DNA of 64,000 nt from Paracoccus pantotrophus (GTDB lineage Bacteria > Pseudomonadota > Alphaproteobacteria > Rhodobacterales > Rhodobacteraceae). Below are positions 17,027-26,131 of the stretch, piece by piece. The first letter of the stretch is position 1. Each line of letters begins with the position of its first letter. The stretch covers positions 323,501 to 387,500 of the forward strand of contig NZ_CP044423.1 of assembly GCF_008824185.1 (NCBI RefSeq), read 5' to 3'. The position numbers and the translations under genes are program-made. Below the pieces are notes generated by a model. The model saw only the letters and a list, made by a program, of their open reading frames with translations. It did no database searches and had not been told where the DNA came from.

Positions 17027-19339
17027 ATGCCGCCCGTGGACGCGACCGACCGCATTGCCCGCACCATCGCCGCCGAGATCGCTGCCCGCCCCGACCAGGT
17101 GGCGGCGGCGACGGCCCTCTTGGACGGGGGCGCCACGGTTCCCTTCGTCGCGCGCTATCGCAAGGAGGTGACGGGCGGGCTGGACGACACCCAGCTGCGC
17201 ACGCTGTCCGAGCGGCTGGCCTATCTGCGTGAACTCGAGGCGCGGCGGGCGGCGATCCTTGACTCCATCAAGGGGCAGGGCAAGCTGACCGAGGATCTGG
17301 CCCGCGCCATCGCCGGGGCCGAGACCAAGGCCACGCTGGAAGACATCTACCTGCCCTTCAAGCCCAAGCGGCGCACCAAGGCGATGATCGCGCGCGAAAA
17401 CGGGCTGGAGCCGCTGTTGCGCGCCATCCAGGACAACCGCGCCGCCGAGCCCGAGGCGCTGGCGGCGGGCTACCTGACCGAGGCGGTGCCGGACGTGAAA
17501 TCGGCGCTGGACGGCGCGCGCGACATCCTGGTCGAGGAACTGTCCGAGAATGCGGCGCTGCTGGGCCGGCTGCGCGAGTTCATGCAGGCCGAGGCGATCA
17601 TCTCGGCCAAGGTGGTGCCGGGCAAGGAACAGGTCGGCGCCAAGTTCAGCGATTATTTCGACCAGTCCGAGAAATGGGCGGCGATCCCGGCGCATCGGGC
17701 GCTGGCGATCCTGCGCGGCGCCAAGGAAGAGGTGCTGGCCATCGAGATCGCCCCCGAGCCGGAAACCGGCGCGGCGCGGGCCGAGGGCATCGTCGCCGCG
17801 GCGCTGGGCCGGCTGGGCGACGGTCCCGGCGACCGCTGGCTGCGCAAGGTGGCCGGCTGGTGCTGGCGGGTGCGGCTGTCGAACACGATGTATATCGACC
17901 TGCTGACCGAGTTGCGCTCGCGCGCCCATGCCGAGGCGATCCGGGTCTTTGCCCGCAACCTGCGCGACCTGCTGCTGGCCTCGCCCGCCGGGCCGCGCCC
18001 GACCATCGGGCTGGACCCCGGCATCCGCACCGGGGTCAAGCTGGCGGCGGTGGACGGCACCGGCAAGCTGGTCGAGACGGCGACGCTCTATCCCTTTCCG
18101 CCGAAATCCGACCTGCGCGGGGCGGAAGCCGCGCTGGCCGCCGCCATCACCCGCCACAGGATCGAGCTGATCGCCATCGGCAACGGCACTGCCAGCCGCG
18201 AGACCGAGCGTTTCGTGGCCGAGGTGCTCAAGCGCCTGCCGCAGGGGGTGAAGCCGCCGGTGAAGGTGATCGTCTCCGAGGCCGGCGCCTCAGTCTATTC
18301 CGCCTCGGAACTGGCGGCCAGGGAATTCCCCGGCCTCGACGTGTCGCTGCGCGGCGCGGTCTCCATCGCCCGGCGCCTGCAGGATCCGCTGGCCGAGCTG
18401 GTCAAGGTGCCGCCCGAATCCATCGGCGTCGGCCAGTATCAGCATGACGTGGACCAGCGGCAGCTGGCAAAGACGCTGGAGGCGGTGGTCGAGGATGCGG
18501 TGAACGCGGTGGGGGTGGACCTGAACACCGCCTCGGCGCCGCTCTTGGCGCATGTCGCCGGGCTGGGGCCGTCGCTGGCGCAAAACATCGTCGCGCATCG
18601 CGATGCCGCGGGCGCCTTCCGCTCGCGCGCGGCCCTGAAGAAGGTGACGGGGCTTGGCCCGCGCGCCTTCGAGCAATGCGCGGGCTTTTTGCGCATCCGC
18701 GACGGCGACGAGCCGCTGGACGCCTCGGCCGTCCATCCCGAAGCTTACGGCGTCGCGCGCAAGATCGTCGCCGCCTGCGGCCGCGACATCCGGCAGATCA
18801 TGGGCGATGGTGCGGCGTTGAAGGGTCTGCGCGCCGAGCAGTTCGTGGATGAGCATTTCGGCCTGCCGACGGTGCGCGACATCCTGTCCGAACTGGAAAA
18901 GCCCGGCCGCGACCCGCGCCCCAGCTTCGTTACCGCCAGCTTTGCCGAGGGGGTCGAGGATATCAAGGATCTGCGCCCCGGCATGGTGCTGGAGGGCACG
19001 GTGACGAATGTCGCGGCCTTCGGCGCCTTCGTCGATATCGGCGTGCATCAGGACGGGCTGGTGCATATCAGCCAGCTGGCCGACCGTTTCGTCAAGGATC
19101 CGAACGAGGTGGTCAAGGTCGGCGACGTGGTCAAGGTGCGCGTGACCGAGGTGGACGTGGCCCGCAAGCGCATCGGCCTGACCATGCGCAAGGACGGTGG
19201 CGCCGCAGCCCGCGATGCGCAGAAGGAACGCGGCCCCAAGGCCCAGCCGGCGCGCGGCCCGAAATCCGCCGCGCCCGCCGGCAAGGAGCAGCCGGGCGCC
19301 CTGGGCGCGGCGCTGCTGAACGCACTGCGCAAGGGCTAG
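17027..19339 (+). CDS. tex: Tex-family S1 RNA-binding transcription accessory protein
   Basis: The 770-residue cytoplasmic nucleic-acid-binding protein is related to eukaryotic Spt6. It has the N-terminal Tex domain (FVARYRKEVTGGLDD), a YqgF/RNase H-like domain near residue 325 (TIGLDPGIRTGVK), helix-hairpin-helix repeats near residues 500-560 (LAHVAGLGPSLAQNIV) and an S1 domain near residues 650-720 (VTNVAAFGAFVDIGV). The C-terminal tail is rich in Ala, Pro and Lys. Length fits the family. It influences transcription or RNA turnover; the specific role here is unknown. Confidence 0.95.
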   Translation: MPPVDATDRIARTIAAEIAARPDQVAAATALLDGGATVPFVARYRKEVTGGLDDTQLRTLSERLAYLRELEARRAAILDSIKGQGKLTEDLARAIAGAETKATLEDIYLPFKPKRRTKAMIARENGLEPLLRAIQDNRAAEPEALAAGYLTEAVPDVKSALDGARDILVEELSENAALLGRLREFMQAEAIISAKVVPGKEQVGAKFSDYFDQSEKWAAIPAHRALAILRGAKEEVLAIEIAPEPETGAARAEGIVAAALGRLGDGPGDRWLRKVAGWCWRVRLSNTMYIDLLTELRSRAHAEAIRVFARNLRDLLLASPAGPRPTIGLDPGIRTGVKLAAVDGTGKLVETATLYPFPPKSDLRGAEAALAAAITRHRIELIAIGNGTASRETERFVAEVLKRLPQGVKPPVKVIVSEAGASVYSASELAAREFPGLDVSLRGAVSIARRLQDPLAELVKVPPESIGVGQYQHDVDQRQLAKTLEAVVEDAVNAVGVDLNTASAPLLAHVAGLGPSLAQNIVAHRDAAGAFRSRAALKKVTGLGPRAFEQCAGFLRIRDGDEPLDASAVHPEAYGVARKIVAACGRDIRQIMGDGAALKGLRAEQFVDEHFGLPTVRDILSELEKPGRDPRPSFVTASFAEGVEDIKDLRPGMVLEGTVTNVAAFGAFVDIGVHQDGLVHISQLADRFVKDPNEVVKVGDVVKVRVTEVDVARKRIGLTMRKDGGAAARDAQKERGPKAQPARGPKSAAPAGKEQPGALGAALLNALRKG

Positions 19340-19351
19340 GGCGCCGGTCGC

Positions 19352-20362
19352 CTAGGGCGCGACCGAGGATCGCCGGGGGATCAGAGCGGGCAGCTCCGCT
19401 TCGACCGTGCGGGCGGTTCCCTCGATCCGGTCCAGCAGCAGGTGGACCGCCTGTTCGGCGATCGCCGGAAGATGCAGGTCCAGGGCGGTCAGCGGCGGAT
19501 CGGACAGCTTCGCCCGCAGCCCGTCATAGCGGGTGGCGATGCGCAATTGCCGCGGCATCGCCAGCCCCAGCTCATGCGCCGCCCGCACCGCGCCGCTGGC
19601 AAAGGCGTCGATGGCGGCGAAGATCCCGTCGATCGAGGGATCCGCGGCAAGCAGGCGCAGGGTCTCGCGATAGGCGATCTCTTCGCCCTCATCTTCGTCC
19701 AGGATGACCAGGGTGGCCTGCTGGCCGCGCCGGGCGGCAAAGGCGCGATAGGCCTGCTCGGCCTCGATCTGGCTGGTCCGCGGGGTCGAGCCGATCAGCG
19801 CCGCGACATGGCGGCAGCCCTGCTGTGCCAGATGCTCCAGCAGCAGCAGCGCGGTTTCCCGCGAGCGGATGTTCACGGCGGGGATGTCGGGCCGGCCCGG
19901 CACGGTGCCGATGGAAACGATGGGGGTCTTGCGCTGCTCGAACAGGGCGACCAGCGGGTCGTCACGCATGGGCTCGACCAGGATCACCCCGTCGAAAGCG
20001 ACCGAGCCGTGGCTGCGGACCGAAGGATGCGGCGGGATCAGGCACAGCGCCAGCTGGCGCGTCAATGCCGACATCGCGGCCGAGGCGGCGATCTCCATCA
20101 GGAAGCCCAGCCGTGACGGCCCGGCGGCAATGGCGAAGGGCATCGAGGAGGCCAGCGCGATGGTGCCGCTGCGGCCGCTGCGCAGCGCCTGCGCCATGCG
20201 GCTGGGGTGATAGCCCATTTCCTCGGCGATGGCGTGGATGCGCTTGCGGGTTTCGGGGTCGACGTGGCGGCGGCCGCTGAACGCATGGGACACGGTGGTG
20301 ACCGAGACCCCCGCGGCCCTGGCCAGATCCGATATGGTGGGTTTGCGCAACGCGTCCCTCAT
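19352..20362 (-). CDS. LacI-family transcriptional regulator
   Basis: The 336-residue regulator has an N-terminal LacI helix-turn-helix (PTISDLARAAGVSVTTVSH) and hinge. A periplasmic-binding-like effector domain follows (from about residue 60, with GVILVEPM and DGIFAAIDAFASG). The start at 20362 is used; ATG 20374 is possible. The gene is divergent from a nucleobase-type permease operon, and two copies of a LacI-type palindrome lie between them, so it most likely represses that operon and itself. It ends 13 bp from the convergent tex gene. The effector is unknown, perhaps a purine or pyrimidine derivative. Confidence 0.9.
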   Translation of the reverse strand: MRDALRKPTISDLARAAGVSVTTVSHAFSGRRHVDPETRKRIHAIAEEMGYHPSRMAQALRSGRSGTIALASSMPFAIAAGPSRLGFLMEIAASAAMSALTRQLALCLIPPHPSVRSHGSVAFDGVILVEPMRDDPLVALFEQRKTPIVSIGTVPGRPDIPAVNIRSRETALLLLEHLAQQGCRHVAALIGSTPRTSQIEAEQAYRAFAARRGQQATLVILDEDEGEEIAYRETLRLLAADPSIDGIFAAIDAFASGAVRAAHELGLAMPRQLRIATRYDGLRAKLSDPPLTALDLHLPAIAEQAVHLLLDRIEGTARTVEAELPALIPRRSSVAP

Positions 20363-20410
20363 CCGTCCGTTCATCGCCGCAAGGCTAGCAGCATTGCCGT
20401 GCCAGAGGCA

Positions 20411-20424
20411 ACAAAACGATTTGC
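20411..20424. promoter_or_regulatory. LacI-type operator, copy 1
   Basis: ACAAAACGATTTGC, matching the GCAAA-n-CG-n-TTTGC palindrome at all but its first base. It lies about 50 bp upstream of the regulator's start and 47 bp from the second copy. The LacI family typically binds such CG-centred palindromes. Confidence 0.75.
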
Positions 20425-20457
20425 ACGAATCGCATCTCATGCTATTCCGAGAAGTAA

Positions 20458-20471
20458 GCAAAACGATTTGC
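20458..20471. promoter_or_regulatory. LacI-type operator, copy 2
   Basis: GCAAAACGATTTGC, a full GCAAA-n-CG-n-TTTGC palindrome 41 bp upstream of the permease ATG. The 47-bp spacing between the two copies would allow cooperative binding or a short loop covering both divergent promoters. Confidence 0.8.
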
Positions 20472-20511
20472 ATAAATGTGAACACCGCTTCAACAACAGG
20501 GAAACGCCACG

Positions 20512-21852
20512 ATGGCCAATACGAGAACGCTTACGCCGCCCGATCCGGTGGATCGGGTTCTGCCGCTCCGGGATCTGATCCTTTACGGTTTCCAGCATGT
20601 GCTGGTGATGGCCGCATCGCCGATTACGGCGGTGTTCCTGGTCGCGCAGACGCTGGGCTTTGACACGGCGCTGACCGTGTCGATCATCAGCGCCACCTTC
20701 CTGGTCTGCGGCCTGGGCTCGATCCTGCAAAGCTACGGGCCGGCCGGTTTCGGTGCCCGGCTGCCCTTCATCATGGTTCCGGGCGGCGCGCCCATCGCGA
20801 TCTTCCTGGCCATCGCCAGCCAGACCGACGTGCAGACGGCGGTGGGCGCGGTGCTGATGACCGGGGTATTCTATTTCCTGGCGCTGCCGGTCTTTCGCCG
20901 GCTGCTGCGCTTTTTCCCGCCCATCGTGGTGGGCACCATGCTGCTGCTGGTGGCGGTCAACCTGGTCAAGATCTATGGCGGCACCATCACCGGCAAGCCC
21001 GGCAGCGACGGCTTTGCCGATCCGGTCAACGTCGGCTTGGCGCTGGCGACCATCGCGCTGACGGTGATCTTCTCGCGCGTGTTCACCGGCACGCTGCAGC
21101 GCATCTCGGTGATGCTGGGGCTGATCGCGGGGACGCTGCTGGCGGCGGCGCTGGGCCGGCTCGACCTGTCGGGCGTGATGCAGGGGCCGCTGGTCGCGGT
21201 GCCGCAGCTGTTCCCGTTCGGGATGCCGAAATTCGACCTCATCGCCTCGCTGCCGCTGATCATCTTCTCGATCATCTCGATGGCCGAGGCGACCGGCCAG
21301 ACCATCGCCACGGCCGAGATCGTGGACCGCAAGGGCGATGCCCATGCCATCGTGCCGCGCACCATCCGCGGCGATGCGGCGGCCTCGATCCTGGGCGGGC
21401 TGTTCGGCACCTCGCTGATCATCACCTCGGGCGAGAACATCGGCATCGTCCGCGCGACCGGGGTGCGCTCGCGCCATGTCACCGCCATGGCGGGGGTGAT
21501 CCTGGTGCTGATCGCGCTGCTGGCGCCGGTGTCGCGGCTGGCCAGCGTCCTGCCCGGCCCGGTCGTCGGCGGCACGGCCGTCATCGTCTTTGCCATCATC
21601 GGCGTGATCGGCATCCATGTGCTCAGCCGCGTCGACCTGCGCGAGCATGGCGCGATGTTCACGCTGGCCTCGGGCCTGGCCATGGGGCTGATGCCGATCC
21701 TGGTGCCCGGCGTCTACAGCCAGTTCCCGCAATGGTCGCAGATGATCCTGGGCAACGGGCTGGCCATGGGCACGATCACCGCAGCCGTGGTCAACGCCTT
21801 CTTCCAGTTCAGCGCCCCCAAACCCGTCGATACCGCGGAGCAAGCCCGATGA
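20512..21852 (+). CDS. NCS2-family nucleobase/xanthine-type permease
   Basis: The 446-residue polytopic membrane protein is of the nucleobase:cation symporter-2 family (UraA/XanQ/PbuX). Family motifs include QHVLVMAASPI near the first membrane segment, SILQSYGPAGFGARLPF, and AEATGQTIATAEI with the substrate-binding Glu. About twelve to fourteen hydrophobic segments are apparent. It is the first gene of a LacI-controlled operon and overlaps the amidohydrolase gene by 4 bp. The cargo is probably a purine, pyrimidine or related heterocycle that the next enzyme then hydrolyses. Confidence 0.88.
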   Translation: MANTRTLTPPDPVDRVLPLRDLILYGFQHVLVMAASPITAVFLVAQTLGFDTALTVSIISATFLVCGLGSILQSYGPAGFGARLPFIMVPGGAPIAIFLAIASQTDVQTAVGAVLMTGVFYFLALPVFRRLLRFFPPIVVGTMLLLVAVNLVKIYGGTITGKPGSDGFADPVNVGLALATIALTVIFSRVFTGTLQRISVMLGLIAGTLLAAALGRLDLSGVMQGPLVAVPQLFPFGMPKFDLIASLPLIIFSIISMAEATGQTIATAEIVDRKGDAHAIVPRTIRGDAAASILGGLFGTSLIITSGENIGIVRATGVRSRHVTAMAGVILVLIALLAPVSRLASVLPGPVVGGTAVIVFAIIGVIGIHVLSRVDLREHGAMFTLASGLAMGLMPILVPGVYSQFPQWSQMILGNGLAMGTITAAVVNAFFQFSAPKPVDTAEQAR

Positions 21853-23246
21853 CCGACCTGCACCAGATCTTTGCCCGAACCGACGAGACGATCGTCGCGC
21901 CGGGGCGCCTGCTTCTTGACGGAGGGCCGCAGCGCGACATGGCCGTGCTGCTGCGCGCCGGCCGCTTTGCCGATGTCGGCGATGCCGCGGCGCTGCGCGC
22001 CCGCCACCCCCAGGCGCGGCTGGTCGAACTGCCCGATCACCTGTTGATGCCGGGCTTTATCGACACCCACACCCACCTGACGCAATCGCTGGGCAAGTCG
22101 CTGGTCTTCGGCGAGCCCTCCGAGATCTTCCGCCGCATCTGGGTGCCGCTGGAGGGCAGCCTGGACGAGCACATGGTCTACCTGTCCTCGAAGCTGGCGG
22201 CGCTGGAATGCCTGCGGGGCGGCTTTACCACGGCGATCGACGCCGGCACGCGCTCGGCCGGCCATATCGGCAAGCTCGCGCTGGCCTCGCGCGAGGTGGG
22301 GCTGCGGCTGGTGGTGGCGCAGATCTGCAACGACCTGGGCGGCGCGGCCGTGGTGCCTGACCGCCCCGAGATCCTGCGCCGGGCCGGGGCACACCTGGCC
22401 GCCTGCCAGGGCGATCCGCTGATCCATGCCTCGCTGGCCATCTCGATTCCCGAGGCGGCCAGCGACGGGATGCTGCGCGAGGTCTCGGCCATGGCGGCCG
22501 AGGCGGGCGTCACCTTCCAGACCCATGTGAACGAGCATCTGGTGGCGGTCGAGCGATCGCTGGTCGCGCATGGCCGCCGGCCGCTGGAGCATCTGGCCCA
22601 TGTCGGCGCTCTGGGGCCGCAGACCCTGATCGCGCATTCGACGCTGGTCACGCCGTCGGAACTGAACCTGCTGCGCGACACCGGCACCGCCGTCGCCTAC
22701 AACCCCGTCGCCTCGGTCTGGAAGGGGAACGCGGTCGCGCCGGCCCTGCAGATGCAGGCGCTTGGCATCCGCTTCGGGCTGGGCACCGACGGCACGCGGG
22801 CCGACGGGTTCCGGCTGATGGACGCGGCCGAAAGCATGCAGCGCGTGGCCTATGGGCTGGCCTCGGGCGACAGTTCCTGCGGCGGCGGCTGGCTGTGGCT
22901 GGATGCGGCGACGCGGATGGCCGCCGATGCCGGCGGGCTGGCCGGCGTGACCGGCCGCATCGCCAAGGGGCTGGCGGCCGATTTCCTGCTGGTCGACCTG
23001 GACCGGCCGGAATTCACCCCCTCGCACGACCTGAGCTGGGAACTGGTGCGCTATGGCAACCGCGACCAGATCGACGCGGTCTTTACCAACGGCCGGCTGA
23101 GGATGGTGCAGGGCTGGCCGGTGGACTGGGACGCGCGCGCGCTGATGGAGGAGATCCGCGATCTGGCCGCGCCGGCCATCGCCGCCGCGCCGATCCAGCG
23201 CATCCATCCGACCGCCGACAGCCTGATCGACATGAGGCTGGCGTGA
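21849..23246 (+). CDS. metal-dependent amidohydrolase (Atz/Trz, nucleobase-deaminase type)
   Basis: The 465-residue TIM-barrel hydrolase has the metal motif HTH in GFIDTHTHLTQ (about residues 70-80), further ligands in FQTHVNEH and LIAHSTL, and the catalytic Asp in GLGTDGTRADG. This is the pattern of guanine/cytosine deaminases and chlorohydrolases. It sits between an NCS2 permease and a TSUP permease with overlapping starts and stops, so it should act on the imported heterocycle in the cytoplasm. The precise substrate cannot be decided from sequence alone. Confidence 0.85.
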   Translation: MTDLHQIFARTDETIVAPGRLLLDGGPQRDMAVLLRAGRFADVGDAAALRARHPQARLVELPDHLLMPGFIDTHTHLTQSLGKSLVFGEPSEIFRRIWVPLEGSLDEHMVYLSSKLAALECLRGGFTTAIDAGTRSAGHIGKLALASREVGLRLVVAQICNDLGGAAVVPDRPEILRRAGAHLAACQGDPLIHASLAISIPEAASDGMLREVSAMAAEAGVTFQTHVNEHLVAVERSLVAHGRRPLEHLAHVGALGPQTLIAHSTLVTPSELNLLRDTGTAVAYNPVASVWKGNAVAPALQMQALGIRFGLGTDGTRADGFRLMDAAESMQRVAYGLASGDSSCGGGWLWLDAATRMAADAGGLAGVTGRIAKGLAADFLLVDLDRPEFTPSHDLSWELVRYGNRDQIDAVFTNGRLRMVQGWPVDWDARALMEEIRDLAAPAIAAAPIQRIHPTADSLIDMRLA

Positions 23247-23953
23247 CCCTGACCGTATTTCTCGGCCTGTCGCTGCTGGTCGCTGCCTCCGCATTCGTGC
23301 AGGGGGCGGTGGGCATCGGCTTTGCCCTGATCATGGCGCCGGTCTTCGGCTTTATCGATGCCAGCTATCTGCCCGTCACCCTGCTGATCCTGATGCTGCC
23401 GCTGAACTTCCTGGTCGCATGGCGCGAGCGGCGGATGATCGACCGGCAGGGGACGGGGTGGATCACCTTTGGCCGCTTCTTCGGGACATTCCTTGGCATG
23501 GCGGTGCTGGTCGCACTGTCGGTGCGCCAGCTCGAAATCGCCGTCGGCCTGCTGACCGTCCTGGCTGCCGTGGCGGCCCTGCTGGCGCCGCCCTTCGCCC
23601 CCAGCCGTTCGGCCTCGCTGGGGGTGGGGCTGTTCACCGGCGTGACGGAAACCGCGACCGGCATCGGCGGCCCGCCGCTGGCGCTGCTTTACCAGCATGC
23701 TCCCGGCCCGGTGCTGCGCTCGACCGTGGCGACCTGCTTTCTGGTCGGAGAGGCGATCTCGCTGGTGATCCTGCTGGCCGCGGGGCGGATCGGCGGGCCG
23801 CAGATCCTGGCGGCGCTGGCGCTGGTCCCGGCGGTGCTGATCGGCAGCCTGCTGTCGCGGCATGTCCACGCCCATGTCAACGGGCCGGCGCTGCGGCTGG
23901 CGGTTCTGGTCTTTTCCATCGTCAGCGGCGCGGCGCTGGTCCTGAAGGGATAG
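23243..23953 (+). CDS. TSUP (TauE/SafE) family membrane transporter
   Basis: The 236-residue inner-membrane protein has about eight hydrophobic segments in two related halves. The family's glycine-rich motifs are seen in GAVGIGFALIMAPVFG and ETATGIGGPPLALL. TSUP proteins usually export sulfite or small organosulfur or carboxylate anions. Start is a GTG overlapping the amidohydrolase stop. Its place in the operon suggests it moves a product or co-substrate of that pathway. The 3' end overlaps the convergent Ku remnant by 32 bp. Confidence 0.85.
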   Translation: MTLTVFLGLSLLVAASAFVQGAVGIGFALIMAPVFGFIDASYLPVTLLILMLPLNFLVAWRERRMIDRQGTGWITFGRFFGTFLGMAVLVALSVRQLEIAVGLLTVLAAVAALLAPPFAPSRSASLGVGLFTGVTETATGIGGPPLALLYQHAPGPVLRSTVATCFLVGEAISLVILLAAGRIGGPQILAALALVPAVLIGSLLSRHVHAHVNGPALRLAVLVFSIVSGAALVLKG

Positions 23954-24488
23954 GGGGCGCGGGGCTTGGCCGGGCTTGCGCCGCCTTCCTGCGGGACGCG
24001 GGCTTTTTCGCCGCCCGTCCCGCGCCTTCGCGCCGCGCCGCCATCAGGTCCAGGGCTTTCTCGCGCCTGGGCGCCGTGCGCACCCGCCGGAACAGCGCCG
24101 CCGCCCGCTTGCGGTGCATGCCCTCGCGGATCAGGGCAAAGGCCTTTTCGGCCGTGCGGTCCGCCGGCGTCAGGCAATAGCAGTGGTCGGAACAGGCGTC
24201 GTCGATGTCCTTGCAGGCGCTGAAACCCGCGACGGCCAGGGTCTGATCGTGTTCCTGCACGGCCGCGGCGATCTCGTCGGGAACAAGGGCGAGGGAATCG
24301 CCCTCGCCGAGCTTATAGCCCTTGACCTGGTCGTCCTTCTCCACCGGCTTGCTGGTGTCGCTGCCGATGAACTGCCGGCGCACCCGGTTCCCGGCCGCCC
24401 GGTGCGGCATGTGACCGGCGATCCGCTCCACGGTCGAGGCCGCGGCGTGAAGTGCGACCGGGCAGCTGAGCTCGGCGATCTTCGGCAT
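23922..24488 (-). pseudogene. Ku-family DNA end-binding protein, internally deleted
   Basis: The 188-codon frame begins MPKIAELSCPVALHAA, matching the Ku core start. It continues DDQVKGYKLGEGD and LTPADRTAEKAFALIREGM. Homology then jumps after AAALFRRVRT directly to a C-terminal tail of the type LDLMAARREGAGRAAKK. Bacterial Ku is normally about 270-300 residues, so roughly 80-100 residues of the beta-barrel/bridge region are missing. The DNA-encircling ring could not form. No ligase D gene is nearby. Probably nonfunctional for end joining. Confidence 0.78.
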
Positions 24489-24624
24489 CCCTTCCAGATC
24501 GCCCGCGGTGCCATGGCCTGCCTTCCTGGTCAAAGACGATGACGGCCCCACGTTCCCGGCCCGCGGCGGTTCTGGCGACCGGGGGGGAATCCGGCGCGCG
24601 TCGCGGGTCTCGGTCCCCGCTCGT

Positions 24625-24864
24625 TCAATAGTTCCCCGGCGGATCGCTGGCCGGGAAGGATTCGTCGCCTTGCTCGTCCACGATGTCCCAGCTGCGCGGC
24701 GGGTTTTTCATCAGCCGCCGGCCGGCGGGGCGGATCTCCTCCCGGCGCGGGCGGTGGCTGCGGCCGGGCCCTGCGGCGGCGGGGCGGGCCAGCGCATCGC
24801 AGGCACCCTTGAGCGCGAAACCGGCGGCAAGGCCGCAAAGGAACGCAAGATGGCGGTTGTTCAT
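24625..24864 (-). CDS. small membrane-anchored hypothetical protein
   Basis: The 79-residue protein has one hydrophobic segment (LAFLCGLAAGFALKG, residues 6-20), a basic proline-rich middle, and the C-terminal motif DEQGDESFPASDPPGNY. That motif recurs in small alphaproteobacterial proteins near stress genes. A GGAAGCCGACC ribosome region precedes the ATG. Function is unknown. Its neighbours (Ku remnant, SDR remnant, small membrane protein) resemble the general-stress islets common in rhizobia and paracocci. Confidence 0.6.
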   Translation of the reverse strand: MNNRHLAFLCGLAAGFALKGACDALARPAAAGPGRSHRPRREEIRPAGRRLMKNPPRSWDIVDEQGDESFPASDPPGNY

Positions 24865-24878
24865 GGTCGGCTTCCTTC

Positions 24879-25151
24879 TCAGATCGTCGGTTTGCAGCCG
24901 GTGACGGCGATGGTGGCGGCCGAGACATGGCTCGGCCTCGGCTTGGCCGGCATGACATCGGCCTCGGCTGCTTCGACCGGTGGGGCGGGCCGCTTCATGG
25001 CGCAGGCGGCACCGAACGCAGCCATTGCCTCGGCCGACGTGCCGGCCGGGATCAAGGGCGTCCCGACCGGGCCGGGGGCCATGGCATTCACCCCGATATC
25101 GAACTCGTGCGCCGGCCCGGCGATGCGGTTCTGGATCGCGCCCCCGGTCAT
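24879..25151 (-). pseudogene. short-chain dehydrogenase, C-terminal remnant
   Basis: Ninety codons reading IGVNAMAPGPVGTPLIP, later AMKRPAPPVEAAEADV and ending SAATIAVTGCKPTI. This corresponds to the last third of a glucose-1-dehydrogenase-like SDR: the region after the YxxxK active site, the PG motif, and the SGATIAVTGG ending. The Rossmann fold and catalytic residues are absent, and the start overlaps the next gene's stop, so this is a deletion scar. Confidence 0.7.
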
Positions 25152-25435
25152 GGCATGGGCTGCGTCGGCTGGCCGGTTCCGGCTGCGGGCGCGGTTTCGG
25201 GGCCGGGCAGGGTGGCGGGTGCGGTTTCCACGCCGGTTTCCATGCCGGCCGCGGGGGGCTCGGCGATCTCGTCTACCGGCCCCGGCACCTGGCCGGGGAT
25301 TTCGGGATCGCTGGTTTCGTCGTTGAACCACCAGACGAATCCCGCCAGCACGATCAGCACGGCCGCGAGGATGCCGAGGATCGGGACAAGGTGGCGGCGC
25401 CTCTGTTTTTCCAGATCGGTGCGTGGTGCAGACAT
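25148..25435 (-). CDS. small single-pass membrane protein, 95 aa
   Basis: A charged N-terminus (TDLEKQRRRH) precedes one membrane helix (residues 16-36, LVPILGILAAVLIVLAG) and a proline/glycine/glutamate-rich, low-complexity tail likely on the periplasmic side. No known domain. Reasonable ribosome site (AGGAGCC). Function unknown; it is in the same orientation as the neighbouring stress-type small gene. Confidence 0.6.
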   Translation of the reverse strand: MSAPRTDLEKQRRRHLVPILGILAAVLIVLAGFVWWFNDETSDPEIPGQVPGPVDEIAEPPAAGMETGVETAPATLPGPETAPAAGTGQPTQPMP

Positions 25436-25519
25436 TGCAAGGCTCCTGTGCAGCTATCGGATGGGCCCCTCGCCCCCCAGGCATCAGGAAAACACCCTCC
25501 GGACCGCCCTTGTTCCCGC

Positions 25520-26131
25520 CTAATCGTTCCCCCAGGCTGCCAGGATCTCCTGGAGCGGCGCCGTCTCGATCTGCTGCGAGAACCGTTCGCGGTAAAGCGT
25601 CATCGCCGCGTCATGGCCCCGGTCGGTCGAGGAACAGACCGCATCAGCGACCAGAACCACCCGATAGCCCAGGTCGACCGCCCCCATCACCGTGCCCAAC
25701 ACGCAGACATCGGTCTCGCCGCCCGTCACCACCAGCGTCGTGACCCCCGCCCCCCGCAACCAGCCGTGCAGCCGCCCGTCATGCCAGGGGGAATAGACCG
25801 GCTTGTCGATCACCTTGGCGGGGGGCGCGTGCCGCGCCAGCTCCGGCAACAGTTCAAGCCAGCGGCCGTCCAGCCGTTCGCGCAGCATTTCGGGCCATTG
25901 GGCGTAATAGCGCGCCCAGGCGCCGGGTGCCGCCCCGAGCCGGGCGGGCGGGATGAAGCGGGTGAAGACCGTGCGCTGCGGCCGCGCCGCGACCAGCGTC
26001 GCCACTGCGGGCCGGATCCGCTCGATCCAGGGCACCGCCCAGGGCGAGCCCGGCCCGAACAGCCGTTGCATGTCGATGCAAAGATGGGCCGTTGCCGCCG
26101 GAAGGCGGCCGAAGCGAAGGGTTTCCGTCAT
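25520..26131 (-). CDS. isochorismatase-family cysteine hydrolase
   Basis: The 203-residue alpha/beta hydrolase has the family triad: Asp in LCIDMQRLF (near residue 19), Lys in VIDKPVYSPW and nucleophile Cys in GGETDVCVLGT, with the preceding non-prolyl cis-peptide region VVTGGE. Members hydrolyse C-N bonds (nicotinamide, ureas, carbamoyl compounds) or vinyl ethers. The substrate is not deducible. A monocistronic minus-strand gene, 234 bp from the divergent histidine kinase gene, with no other gene between. Confidence 0.85.
   Translation of the reverse strand: MTETLRFGRLPAATAHLCIDMQRLFGPGSPWAVPWIERIRPAVATLVAARPQRTVFTRFIPPARLGAAPGAWARYYAQWPEMLRERLDGRWLELLPELARHAPPAKVIDKPVYSPWHDGRLHGWLRGAGVTTLVVTGGETDVCVLGTVMGAVDLGYRVVLVADAVCSSTDRGHDAAMTLYRERFSQQIETAPLQEILAAWGND

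Noticed and set aside
20437..21843. 468-codon minus-strand frame over the NCS2 permease
   Set aside because: His/Gln/Arg-rich shadow composition, no ribosome site, and the plus strand is a clear permease.
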